Below are positions 8,428 to 19,553 of a stretch of DNA of 64,000 bases, one piece after another. The stretch covers positions 1 to 64,000 of the forward strand of contig SDUX01000191.1 in the NCBI GenBank assembly GCA_008729055.1, read 5' to 3'. Positions within the stretch are counted from its first letter, which is position 1; every line of letters starts with the position of its first letter. The stretch is from Pyropia haitanensis (taxonomy: Eukaryota > Rhodophyta > Bangiophyceae > Bangiales > Bangiaceae). Made by a program: the position numbers and the translations under genes. Under the pieces are notes generated by a model. That model did not search any database. It was not told the DNA's origin and worked only from the letters and a program-made list of their open reading frames with translations.

Positions 8428-9780
8428 AAACAGTGGGATTCGGAAGGAAGGACGTGCGCCAGATTTGGATCGTCCGAGAGGGAAGGTGTTCTTAGGCGCC
8501 ATTCGGGGAAGGGGGAGGGGGAGCCACAGGCATCGGACGCGGGACGTGGTCAATGAGCCTCAAAAAAAATCGCAACGGGAGGGGGGGTGGGGGGGGGCTC
8601 ACCCGCGGTATTGACGTCCTGAGGAAGGTTCTTTCCCCCGCGCATTTAACCCGGTTGATGGGAGGGGAAGGAGACAGAGGGGGGAGGGGTGGGAAACGCG
8701 ACACTGCGAAACGAGGGAGGAATGGTTTCGCCATGGGGCATGCGCCAGGCGCGGGAGGCAGGGGAATATAGGAAAAAGGGAGGGAGCGCGGGAAAACTGG
8801 GAGGCACGATAACGCAGGGGCAGGGGTGGAGGAAACAGGGGAAACGGGAGGGGGGCGGGGGAGGGCAGGAAGACTGGAAAGAACTCAAAGGCAGGGGGCG
8901 GGGAGGAGGGGCACGGACAGGAGGGGACGGGGGCGGAGGGGAGGACTAGGAAAGGGGACGGGGGGGGCGGGAACACCGGGACGCACACTGATAATGCAGG
9001 GGGCGGGGAGAACACAACAAAAGAGGGGAGGGGAGGCGGGAGGCGGAGTAGGGTGGTAAGACTGGAGGGGAGGCGAGGGAGGGCGGGAAGACTGGGAGGC
9101 ATAAGTGGGAGGAGAAGGAGGGGCATAGGATAATTGGGGGGAGGAGGGGGAGGACTCGCACAGCGGGCACGGAGGGGGAAAAGGCTGGGAGGCCACAATG
9201 ATGCACGGGGCGAGGGGGAAGGGCACAGGGATGGGAGGGGGGGGCGGGGAGGGCGAGGGTGCACACCGAGTTGAAGGACGAGGCACTGGCGGGAGAGAAG
9301 GGGAGGGGCGGAAAGACTGGGAAGCACAAATGGAGGGGAAGAAGGGGCACATCTATAGACTGGGAGAGGGCGGGCGGGAGGACGGGAGGTCGAGAGGGCA
9401 GGCGACAGACTGCGATATGGAACGGAGGGGAAGGAGAGCACAGGAAAGATGAAAGGGGAGACGGGGGGGAGGAGGGGCACAGGGGAAGGGACGCGGGAAA
9501 TGTGGAAAGCACCATAATGGAGGGGGCAAGATGGGGCACAGGAAACGGAGGGGGGGGGCGGGAAGAGAGCTGGGGTGCACACCGAGTTGGGGGTTGAGCA
9601 TTGGAGGGAGAGAAGGGAAGGGCGAGAAGACTGGGAGGCACAAATGGAGGGGAAGGAGGGCACAGCAAGAGACTGGGGGGGGGCGGGAGGGCAATAGCGG
9701 AGGGGGCGGGAGGACGGGAGCGGGGGGGGGGCGGAAGTGCGCACCAATTTATGGGCAGGGGCACTCTCGAAATGACCGCC
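8428..9780 (+). repeat. Purine-biased tract with degenerate internal repeats
   Basis: Over about 1.3 kb the plus strand is dominated by G and A (GGGAGG, GGGGAAGG), with only short pyrimidine interruptions. Recurrent phrases such as GACTGGGAGGCACAAATGG and GGGTGCACACCGAGTTG show it is an eroded tandem repeat. The best pair (about 9253-9355 and 9569-9671) is offset by 316 bases. The long Pro/Ser/Leu-rich frames on the minus strand follow from the scarcity of stop codons in polypyrimidine DNA and are not annotated as genes. Confidence 0.75.
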
Positions 9781-9786
9781 CCTGAG

Positions 9787-10000
9787 AGGACGTACCTGCG
9801 ATTCTGACGTCCAGGAGGGGGAGGAGGGGGGCGCCCTAGGACGCATCTCAGGAGGGTACGTCCTCTCGGGCCCGAATCGGACGTACCGGCCAATGGAACG
9901 TCCAGACGAGGGTTCGTCCAAATCGGCTGAATCGAGGGTTCGTCATCTGACAAACCATGCGATTCTGACGTCCCAGAGGGGGGGGTACGTCCTCCGTGTA
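9787..10000. repeat. Degenerate members of the 44-bp palindromic family at the satellite edge
   Basis: GAGGACGTACCTGCG (about 9786), GGGTACGTCCTC (about 9854), GGACGTACCGGCC (about 9879), GGGTTCGTCC (about 9910) and TCTGACGTCCCAGAG then GGTACGTCCTC (about 9964-9994) are diverged pieces of the same repeat seen at 8298 and 8373. The last piece ends about a dozen bases before the satellite array begins, so this family brackets the purine tract. Confidence 0.65.
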
Positions 10001-10286
10001 TATTCTTATAGTAGGGCGGAACTTTTGTCGCCGACCGTCACACCTGCCTGTCGGGACCCCCACGTGGCAAAAAACCATTCCACAAAATTGACACGTGGAA
10101 ACCGGCGCTCCACAAAATACTCGTTGCATCCAACGGACGCGCCAACGAACGGGTCGGCCAACCACCCCATGCACGACGGTGCGGGTGGAACCTCGGACGT
10201 CGAGCGGGCGGATGTATGGCTGGAATAAAGGATGCGAGCCAATTCGGCCGCCGGAGCGCGTGCTGCATTGCTGTACACGCAAAAGT

Positions 10287-10319
10287 GGGCAAAAGTGGGC
10301 AACAGTGGGCAAAAGTGGG
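10287..10319 (+). repeat. G-run block 1 (four GGG, one per 10 bases)
   Basis: Four GGG triplets at 10287, 10297, 10307 and 10317 are separated by 7-nt loops (CAAAAGT or CAACAGT). This satisfies the usual G3 plus loops of one to seven rule for quadruplex-forming DNA. The block recurs in every satellite unit. Confidence 0.7.
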
Positions 10320-10458
10320 TGAGGAGCGGCCTACCACCGCATGCACGACCGTGCGGGTGGAACCTCGGACATGGAGCGGGTGGATCTATGGCTGGAACGA
10401 AGGATGCGCGCCAATTCGGCCGCCGGATCGTGTGCAGCATCGCTGTAGACGCAAAAGT

Positions 10459-10491
10459 GGGCAAAAGTGGGCAAAAGTGGGCAAAAGTGGG
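10459..10491 (+). repeat. G-run block 2 (four GGG with 7-nt CAAAAGT loops)
   Basis: GGG at 10459, 10469, 10479 and 10489 with identical CAAAAGT loops, followed by further looser GTGGG repeats to about 10540. Present in every unit; loop sequences are preserved even in the diverged right part of the array, where one copy-specific deletion (near 63158) shortens a loop. Confidence 0.7.
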
Positions 10492-10671
10492 TAGGAAGTG
10501 GGCAAGAAGTGGGCAAAAAGTGGGCAAAAAGGGGGCCAAATTAGGACACAAATGGGCAATTGGGGGCAAGAACTTTCCATAACTGCAAAGAAAATTGAGA
10601 CGAAAGTCGCCAGAAAGTGGTCCAACAGTGGCCACAAAGTGCGCCCCGCCACCCAAACTGTCCACTGCACG

Positions 10672-10711
10672 TTCCGCCCGTCACACTGGCGTGGACGGTG
10701 TGAGGGCGGAA
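10672..10711 (+). repeat. Imperfect hairpin at the satellite unit boundary
   Basis: TTCCGCCC, a single bulged G, and TCACAC pair with GTGTGA and GGGCGGAA across an 11-nt loop (10687-10697), giving a 14-bp stem. It recurs in each unit. The left edge of the whole array (10013) begins inside the right arm of this structure. Confidence 0.75.
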
Positions 10712-13700
10712 CTTTTGTCGCCGACCGTCACACCTGCCTGTCGGGACCCCCACGTGGCAAAAACCATTCCACAAAATTGACACGTGGAAACCGGCGCTCC
10801 ACAAAATACTCGTTGCATCCAACGGACGCGCCAACGAACGGGTCGGCCAACCACCCCATGCACGACGGTGCGGGTGGAACCTCGGACGTCGAGCGGGCGG
10901 ATGTATGGCTGGAATAAAGGATGCGAGCCAATTCGGCCGCCGGAGCGCGTGCTGCATTGCTGTACACGCAAAAGTGGGCAAAAGTGGGCAACAGTGGGCA
11001 AAAGTGGGTGAGGAGCGGCCTACCACCGCATGCACGACCGTGCGGGTGGAACCTCGGACATGGAGCGGGTGGATCTATGGCTGGAACGAAGGATGCGCGC
11101 CAATTCGGCCGCCGGATCGTGTGCAGCATCGCTGTAGACGCAAAAGTGGGCAAAAGTGGGCAAAAGTGGGCAAAAGTGGGTAGGAAGTGGGCAAGAAGTG
11201 GGCAAAAAGTGGGCAAAAAGGGGGCCAAATTAGGACACAAATGGGCAATTGGGGGCAAGAACTTTCCATAACTGCAAAGAAAATTGAGACGAAAGTCGCC
11301 AGAAAGTGGTCCAACAGTGGCCACAAAGTGCGCCCCGCCACCCAAACTGTCCACTGCACGTTCCGCCCGTCACACTGGCGTGGACGGTGTGAGGGCGGAA
11401 CTTTTGTCGCCGACCGTCACACCTGCCTGTCGGGACCCCCACGTGGCAAAAACCATTCCACAAAATTGACACGTGGAAACCGGCGCTCCACAAAATACTC
11501 GTTGCATCCAACGGACGCGCCAACGAACGGGTCGGCCAACCACCCCATGCACGACGGTGCGGGTGGAACCTCGGACGTCGAGCGGGCGGATGTATGGCTG
11601 GAATAAAGGATGCGAGCCAATTCGGCCGCCGGAGCGCGTGCTGCATTGCTGTACACGCAAAAGTGGGCAAAAGTGGGCAACAGTGGGCAAAAGTGGGTGA
11701 GGAGCGGCCTACCACCGCATGCACGACCGTGCGGGTGGAACCTCGGACATGGAGCGGGTGGATCTATGGCTGGAACGAAGGATGCGCGCCAATTCGGCCG
11801 CCGGATCGTGTGCAGCATCGCTGTAGACGCAAAAGTGGGCAAAAGTGGGCAAAAGTGGGCAAAAGTGGGTAGGAAGTGGGCAAGAAGTGGGCAAAAAGTG
11901 GGCAAAAAGGGGGCCAAATTAGGACACAAATGGGCAATTGGGGGCAAGAACTTTCCATAACTGCAAAGAAAATTGAGACGAAAGTCGCCAGAAAGTGGTC
12001 CAACAGTGGCCACAAAGTGCGCCCCGCCACCCAAACTGTCCACTGCACGTTCCGCCCGTCACACTGGCGTGGACGGTGTGAGGGCGGAACTTTTGTCGCC
12101 GACCGTCACACCTGCCTGTCGGGACCCCCACGTGGCAAAAACCATTCCACAAAATTGACACGTGGAAACCGGCGCTCCACAAAATACTCGTTGCATCCAA
12201 CGGACGCGCCAACGAACGGGTCGGCCAACCACCCCATGCACGACGGTGCGGGTGGAACCTCGGACGTCGAGCGGGCGGATGTATGGCTGGAATAAAGGAT
12301 GCGAGCCAATTCGGCCGCCGGAGCGCGTGCTGCATTGCTGTACACGCAAAAGTGGGCAAAAGTGGGCAACAGTGGGCAAAAGTGGGTGAGGAGCGGCCTA
12401 CCACCGCATGCACGACCGTGCGGGTGGAACCTCGGACATGGAGCGGGTGGATCTATGGCTGGAACGAAGGATGCGCGCCAATTCGGCCGCCGGATCGTGT
12501 GCAGCATCGCTGTAGACGCAAAAGTGGGCAAAAGTGGGCAAAAGTGGGCAAAAGTGGGTAGGAAGTGGGCAAGAAGTGGGCAAAAAGTGGGCAAAAAGGG
12601 GGCCAAATTAGGACACAAATGGGCAATTGGGGGCAAGAACTTTCCATAACTGCAAAGAAAATTGAGACGAAAGTCGCCAGAAAGTGGTCCAACAGTGGCC
12701 ACAAAGTGCGCCCCGCCACCCAAACTGTCCACTGCACGTTCCGCCCGTCACACTGGCGTGGACGGTGTGAGGGCGGAACTTTTGTCGCCGACCGTCACAC
12801 CTGCCTGTCGGGACCCCCACGTGGCAAAAACCATTCCACAAAATTGACACGTGGAAACCGGCGCTCCACAAAATACTCGTTGCATCCAACGGACGCGCCA
12901 ACGAACGGGTCGGCCAACCACCCCATGCACGACGGTGCGGGTGGAACCTCGGACGTCGAGCGGGCGGATGTATGGCTGGAATAAAGGATGCGAGCCAATT
13001 CGGCCGCCGGAGCGCGTGCTGCATTGCTGTACACGCAAAAGTGGGCAAAAGTGGGCAACAGTGGGCAAAAGTGGGTGAGGAGCGGCCTACCACCGCATGC
13101 ACGACCGTGCGGGTGGAACCTCGGACATGGAGCGGGTGGATCTATGGCTGGAACGAAGGATGCGCGCCAATTCGGCCGCCGGATCGTGTGCAGCATCGCT
13201 GTAGACGCAAAAGTGGGCAAAAGTGGGCAAAAGTGGGCAAAAGTGGGTAGGAAGTGGGCAAGAAGTGGGCAAAAAGTGGGCAAAAAGGGGGCCAAATTAG
13301 GACACAAATGGGCAATTGGGGGCAAGAACTTTCCATAACTGCAAAGAAAATTGAGACGAAAGTCGCCAGAAAGTGGTCCAACAGTGGCCACAAAGTGCGC
13401 CCCGCCACCCAAACTGTCCACTGCACGTTCCGCCCGTCACACTGGCGTGGACGGTGTGAGGGCGGAACTTTTGTCGCCGACCGTCACACCTGCCTGTCGG
13501 GACCCCCACGTGGCAAAAACCATTCCACAAAATTGACACGTGGAAACCGGCGCTCCACAAAATACTCGTTGCATCCAACGGACGCGCCAACGAACGGGTC
13601 GGCCAACCACCCCATGCACGACGGTGCGGGTGGAACCTCGGACGTCGAGCGGGCGGATGTATGGCTGGAATAAAGGATGCGAGCCAATTCGGCCGCCGGA

Positions 13701-16597
13701 GCGCGTGCTGCATTGCTGTACACGCAAAAGTGGGCAAAAGTGGGCAACAGTGGGCAAAAGTGGGTGAGGAGCGGCCTACCACCGCATGCACGACCGTGCG
13801 GGTGGAACCTCGGACATGGAGCGGGTGGATCTATGGCTGGAACGAAGGATGCGCGCCAATTCGGCCGCCGGATCGTGTGCAGCATCGCTGTAGACGCAAA
13901 AGTGGGCAAAAGTGGGCAAAAGTGGGCAAAAGTGGGTAGGAAGTGGGCAAGAAGTGGGCAAAAAGTGGGCAAAAAGGGGGCCAAATTAGGACACAAATGG
14001 GCAATTGGGGGCAAGAACTTTCCATAACTGCAAAGAAAATTGAGACGAAAGTCGCCAGAAAGTGGTCCAACAGTGGCCACAAAGTGCGCCCCGCCACCCA
14101 AACTGTCCACTGCACGTTCCGCCCGTCACACTGGCGTGGACGGTGTGAGGGCGGAACTTTTGTCGCCGACCGTCACACCTGCCTGTCGGGACCCCCACGT
14201 GGCAAAAACCATTCCACAAAATTGACACGTGGAAACCGGCGCTCCACAAAATACTCGTTGCATCCAACGGACGCGCCAACGAACGGGTCGGCCAACCACC
14301 CCATGCACGACGGTGCGGGTGGAACCTCGGACGTCGAGCGGGCGGATGTATGGCTGGAATAAAGGATGCGAGCCAATTCGGCCGCCGGAGCGCGTGCTGC
14401 ATTGCTGTACACGCAAAAGTGGGCAAAAGTGGGCAACAGTGGGCAAAAGTGGGTGAGGAGCGGCCTACCACCGCATGCACGACCGTGCGGGTGGAACCTC
14501 GGACATGGAGCGGGTGGATCTATGGCTGGAACGAAGGATGCGCGCCAATTCGGCCGCCGGATCGTGTGCAGCATCGCTGTAGACGCAAAAGTGGGCAAAA
14601 GTGGGCAAAAGTGGGCAAAAGTGGGTAGGAAGTGGGCAAGAAGTGGGCAAAAAGTGGGCAAAAAGGGGGCCAAATTAGGACACAAATGGGCAATTGGGGG
14701 CAAGAACTTTCCATAACTGCAAAGAAAATTGAGACGAAAGTCGCCAGAAAGTGGTCCAACAGTGGCCACAAAGTGCGCCCCGCCACCCAAACTGTCCACT
14801 GCACGTTCCGCCCGTCACACTGGCGTGGACGGTGTGAGGGCGGAACTTTTGTCGCCGACCGTCACACCTGCCTGTCGGGACCCCCACGTGGCAAAAACCA
14901 TTCCACAAAATTGACACGTGGAAACCGGCGCTCCACAAAATACTCGTTGCATCCAACGGACGCGCCAACGAACGGGTCGGCCAACCACCCCATGCACGAC
15001 GGTGCGGGTGGAACCTCGGACGTCGAGCGGGCGGATGTATGGCTGGAATAAAGGATGCGAGCCAATTCGGCCGCCGGAGCGCGTGCTGCATTGCTGTACA
15101 CGCAAAAGTGGGCAAAAGTGGGCAACAGTGGGCAAAAGTGGGTGAGGAGCGGCCTACCACCGCATGCACGACCGTGCGGGTGGAACCTCGGACATGGAGC
15201 GGGTGGATCTATGGCTGGAACGAAGGATGCGCGCCAATTCGGCCGCCGGATCGTGTGCAGCATCGCTGTAGACGCAAAAGTGGGCAAAAGTGGGCAAAAG
15301 TGGGCAAAAGTGGGTAGGAAGTGGGCAAGAAGTGGGCAAAAAGTGGGCAAAAAGGGGGCCAAATTAGGACACAAATGGGCAATTGGGGGCAAGAACTTTC
15401 CATAACTGCAAAGAAAATTGAGACGAAAGTCGCCAGAAAGTGGTCCAACAGTGGCCACAAAGTGCGCCCCGCCACCCAAACTGTCCACTGCACGTTCCGC
15501 CCGTCACACTGGCGTGGACGGTGTGAGGGCGGAACTTTTGTCGCCGACCGTCACACCTGCCTGTCGGGACCCCCACGTGGCAAAAACCATTCCACAAAAT
15601 TGACACGTGGAAACCGGCGCTCCACAAAATACTCGTTGCATCCAACGGACGCGCCAACGAACGGGTCGGCCAACCACCCCATGCACGACGGTGCGGGTGG
15701 AACCTCGGACGTCGAGCGGGCGGATGTATGGCTGGAATAAAGGATGCGAGCCAATTCGGCCGCCGGAGCGCGTGCTGCATTGCTGTACACGCAAAAGTGG
15801 GCAAAAGTGGGCAACAGTGGGCAAAAGTGGGTGAGGAGCGGCCTACCACCGCATGCACGACCGTGCGGGTGGAACCTCGGACATGGAGCGGGTGGATCTA
15901 TGGCTGGAACGAAGGATGCGCGCCAATTCGGCCGCCGGATCGTGTGCAGCATCGCTGTAGACGCAAAAGTGGGCAAAAGTGGGCAAAAGTGGGCAAAAGT
16001 GGGTAGGAAGTGGGCAAGAAGTGGGCAAAAAGTGGGCAAAAAGGGGGCCAAATTAGGACACAAATGGGCAATTGGGGGCAAGAACTTTCCATAACTGCAA
16101 AGAAAATTGAGACGAAAGTCGCCAGAAAGTGGTCCAACAGTGGCCACAAAGTGCGCCCCGCCACCCAAACTGTCCACTGCACGTTCCGCCCGTCACACTG
16201 GCGTGGACGGTGTGAGGGCGGAACTTTTGTCGCCGACCGTCACACCTGCCTGTCGGGACCCCCACGTGGCAAAAACCATTCCACAAAATTGACACGTGGA
16301 AACCGGCGCTCCACAAAATACTCGTTGCATCCAACGGACGCGCCAACGAACGGGTCGGCCAACCACCCCATGCACGACGGTGCGGGTGGAACCTCGGACG
16401 TCGAGCGGGCGGATGTATGGCTGGAATAAAGGATGCGAGCCAATTCGGCCGCCGGAGCGCGTGCTGCATTGCTGTACACGCAAAAGTGGGCAAAAGTGGG
16501 CAACAGTGGGCAAAAGTGGGTGAGGAGCGGCCTACCACCGCATGCACGACCGTGCGGGTGGAACCTCGGACATGGAGCGGGTGGATCTATGGCTGGA

Positions 16598-16816
16598 ACA
16601 CACCTGGGGGCAAGCTGCTGTCACAAAGTGGGACCAAAATTGACACGTGGAAACCGGCGCTCCACAAAATACTCGTTGCATCCAACGGACGCGCCAACGA
16701 ACGGGTCGGCCAACCACCCCATGCACGACGGTGCGGGTGGAACCTCGGACGTCGAGCGGGCGGATGTATGGACTGCAAAGATGGCGAATTGGGGGGGCAA
16801 GATGCAGAAGCAAAAG
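16598..16816 (+). repeat. Chimeric, shortened satellite unit
   Basis: After GGCTGGAA the expected half-repeat is replaced by 34 bases with no match to the unit (CACACCTGGGGGCAAGCTGC onward). It then jumps to AAAATTGACACGTGG of the next unit, and after GATGTATGG jumps again to a scrambled ACTGCAAAGATGG... segment. The copies on each side are otherwise typical. Either a rearranged copy or a misassembly junction. Confidence 0.7.

Positions 16817-16872
<56 letters not shown>
16817..16872 (+). repeat. A homopolymer, 56 nt
   Basis: An uninterrupted run of A replaces the short AAAG/AAAA segment of the normal GCAAAGAAAATTGAG spacer. It is found in only one satellite copy. Slippage expansion of that short A-rich motif, or an assembly artefact, explains it more simply than a retroposed poly(A) tail, because no inserted gene precedes it. 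Confidence 0.85.
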
Positions 16873-16874
<2 letters not shown>

Positions 16875-17164
16875 AAATTGAGACGAAAGTCGCCAGAAAG
16901 TGGTCCAACAGTGGCCACAAAGTGCGCCCCGCCACCCAAACTGTCCACTGCACGTTCCGCCCGTCACACTGGCGTGGACGGTGTGAGGGCGGAACTTTTG
17001 TCGCCGACCGTCACACCTGCCTGTCGGGACCCCCACGTGGCAAAAACCATTCCACAAAATTGACACGTGGAAACCGGCGCTCCACAAAATACTCGTTGCA
17101 TCCAACGGACGCGCCAACGAACGGGTCGGCCAACCACCCCATGCACGACGGTGCGGGTGGAACC

Positions 17165-18240
17165 TCGGACGTCGAGCGGCGATGTATGGCTGGAATAAAG
17201 GATGCGAGCCAATTCGGCCGCCGGAGCGCGTGCTGCATTGCTGTACACGCAAAAGTGGGCAAAAGTGGGCAACAGTGGGCAAAAGTGGGTGAGGAGCGGC
17301 CTACCACCGCATGCACGACCGTGCGGGTGGAACCTCGGACATGGAGCGGGTGGATCTATGGCTGGAACGAAGGATGCGCGCCAATTCGGCCGCCGGATCG
17401 TGTGCAGCATCGCTGTAGACGCAAAAGTGGGCAAAAGTGGGCAAAAGTGGGCAAAAGTGGGTAGGAAGTGGGCAAGAAGTGGGCAAAAAGTGGGCAAAAA
17501 GGGGGCCAAATTAGGACACAAATGGGCAATTGGGGGCAAGAACTTTCCATAACTGCAAAGAAAATTGAGACGAAAGTCGCCAGAAAGTGGTCCAACAGTG
17601 GCCACAAAGTGCGCCCCGCCACCCAAACTGTCCACTGCACGTTCCGCCCGTCACACTGGCGTGGACGGTGTGAGGGCGGAACTTTTGTCGCCGACCGTCA
17701 CACCTGCTGTCGGGACCCCCACGTGGCAAAAACCATTCCACAAAATTGACACGTGGAAACCGGCGCTCCACAAAATACTCGTTGCATCCAACGGACGCGC
17801 CAACGAACGGGTCGGCCAACCACCCATGCACGACGGTGCGGGTGGAACCTCGGACGTCGAGCGGGCGGATGTATGGCTGGAATAAAGGATGCGAGCCAAT
17901 TCGGCCGCCGGAGCGCGTGCTGCATTGCTGTACACGCAAAAGTGGGCAAAAGTGGGCAACAGTGGGCAAAAGTGGGTGAGGAGCGGCCTACCACCGCATG
18001 CACGACCGTGCGGGTGGAACCTCGGACATGGAGCGGGTGGATCTATGGCTGGAACGAAGGATGCGCGCCAATTCGGCGCCGGATCGTGTGCAGCATCGCT
18101 GTAGACGCAAAGTGGGCAAAAGTGGGCAAAAGTGGGCAAAAGTGGGTAGGAAGTGGGCAAGAAGTGGGCAAAAAGTGGGCAAAAAGGGGGCCAAATTAGG
18201 ACACAATGGGCAATTGGGGGCAAGAACTTTCCATAACTGC
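17165..18240 (+). repeat. Satellite copies with scattered 1-2 nt deletions
   Basis: Relative to the identical copies around them, these two units lack single bases at many sites (for example CGAGCGGCGATG at 17178, CACCTGCTGTCG at 17701, ACCACCCATGC at 17821, ATTCGGCGCC at 18071, ACACAATGGG at 18202). The pattern of isolated deletions at short runs suggests lower sequence quality rather than old divergence. Confidence 0.6.
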
Positions 18241-19369
18241 AAAGAAAATTGAGACGAAAGTCGCCAGAAAGTGGTCCAACAGTGGCCACAAAGTGCGCCC
18301 CGCCACCCAAACTGTCCACTGCACGTTCCGCCCGTCACACTGGCGTGGACGGTGTGAGGGCGGAACTTTTGTCGCCGACCGTCACACCTGCCTGTCGGGA
18401 CCCCCACGTGGCAAAAACCATTCCACAAAATTGACACGTGGAAACCGGCGCTCCACAAAATACTCGTTGCATCCAACGGACGCGCCAACGAACGGGTCGG
18501 CCAACCACCCCATGCACGACGGTGCGGGTGGAACCTCGGACGTCGAGCGGGCGGATGTATGGCTGGAATAAAGGATGCGAGCCAATTCGGCCGCCGGAGC
18601 GCGTGCTGCATTGCTGTACACGCAAAAGTGGGCAAAAGTGGGCAACAGTGGGCAAAAGTGGGTGAGGAGCGGCCTACCACCGCATGCACGACCGTGCGGG
18701 TGGAACCTCGGACATGGAGCGGGTGGATCTATGGCTGGAACGAAGGATGCGCGCCAATTCGGCCGCCGGATCGTGTGCAGCATCGCTGTAGACGCAAAAG
18801 TGGGCAAAAGTGGGCAAAAGTGGGCAAAAGTGGGTAGGAAGTGGGCAAGAAGTGGGCAAAAAGTGGGCAAAAAGGGGGCCAAATTAGGACACAAATGGGC
18901 AATTGGGGGCAAGAACTTTCCATAACTGCAAAGAAAATTGAGACGAAAGTCGCCAGAAAGTGGTCCAACAGTGGCCACAAAGTGCGCCCCGCCACCCAAA
19001 CTGTCCACTGCACGTTCCGCCCGTCACACTGGCGTGGACGGTGTGAGGGCGGAACTTTTGTCGCCGACCGTCACACCTGCTGTCGGGACCCCCACGTGGC
19101 AAAAACCATTCCACAAAATTGACACGTGGAAACCGGCGCTCCACAAAATACTCGTTGCATCCAACGGACGCGCCAACGAACGGGTCGGCCAACCACCCCA
19201 TGCACGACGGTGCGGGTGGAACCTCGGACGTCGAGCGGGCGGATGTATGGCTGGAATAAAGGATGCGAGCCAATTCGGCCGCCGGAGCGCGTGCTGCATT
19301 GCTGTACACGCAAAAGTGGGCAAAAGTGGGCAACAGTGGGCAAAAGTGGGTGAGGAGCGGCCTACCACC

Positions 19370-19553
19370 GGCAATGCAACGGACCGGTGGCGGGTGGGAA
19401 CCTCGGGACATGGGAGGGCGGGGGTGGGAGTCATAATGGCTGGAACGAAGGAATGGACGGCGCCAGAGTGGTCCGGGCCACACGTGGCCCGCACAATGTA
19501 CGGGTCCGGCAGGGACGGACGCGGATCGGTGTGCAGCATCGGCTGTAGACGCC
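19370..19553 (+). repeat. Insertion-laden satellite copy
   Basis: The half-repeat 2 segment is recognisable but carries many extra bases, so this unit is about 760 instead of 689 bases long. The insertions include GGGCCAC-AC-GTGGCCC near 19487-19502, an inverted repeat absent from other copies. Both flanking units are typical. Confidence 0.6.

Larger units (their letters stand above)
10155..10498 (+). repeat. Internal ~172-bp duplication within each satellite unit (first unit shown)
   Basis: CATGCACGAC occurs at 10168 and again at 10340. The sequences that follow align through GTGCGGGTGGAACCTCGGAC, GGCTGGAA, CCAATTCGGCCGCCGGA and GCAAAAGTGGGC. The unit therefore arose from an older ~172-bp monomer that duplicated, diverged and was amplified together with about 345 bases of unrelated sequence. 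The two halves differ at fixed positions (for example AATAAAGG versus AACGAAGG), and these differences persist in nearly every copy. Confidence 0.85.

Noticed and set aside
8599..9953. Long Pro/Ser/Leu-rich minus-strand frames (about 335 and 440 codons)
   Set aside because: They are translations of polypyrimidine repeat DNA, overlap each other in different frames, and lack any domain or signal.
16817..16872. Poly(A) tail of a retroposed sequence
   Set aside because: No foreign transcript-like insert precedes it and no target-site duplication is seen; it replaces an A-rich part of the normal unit.
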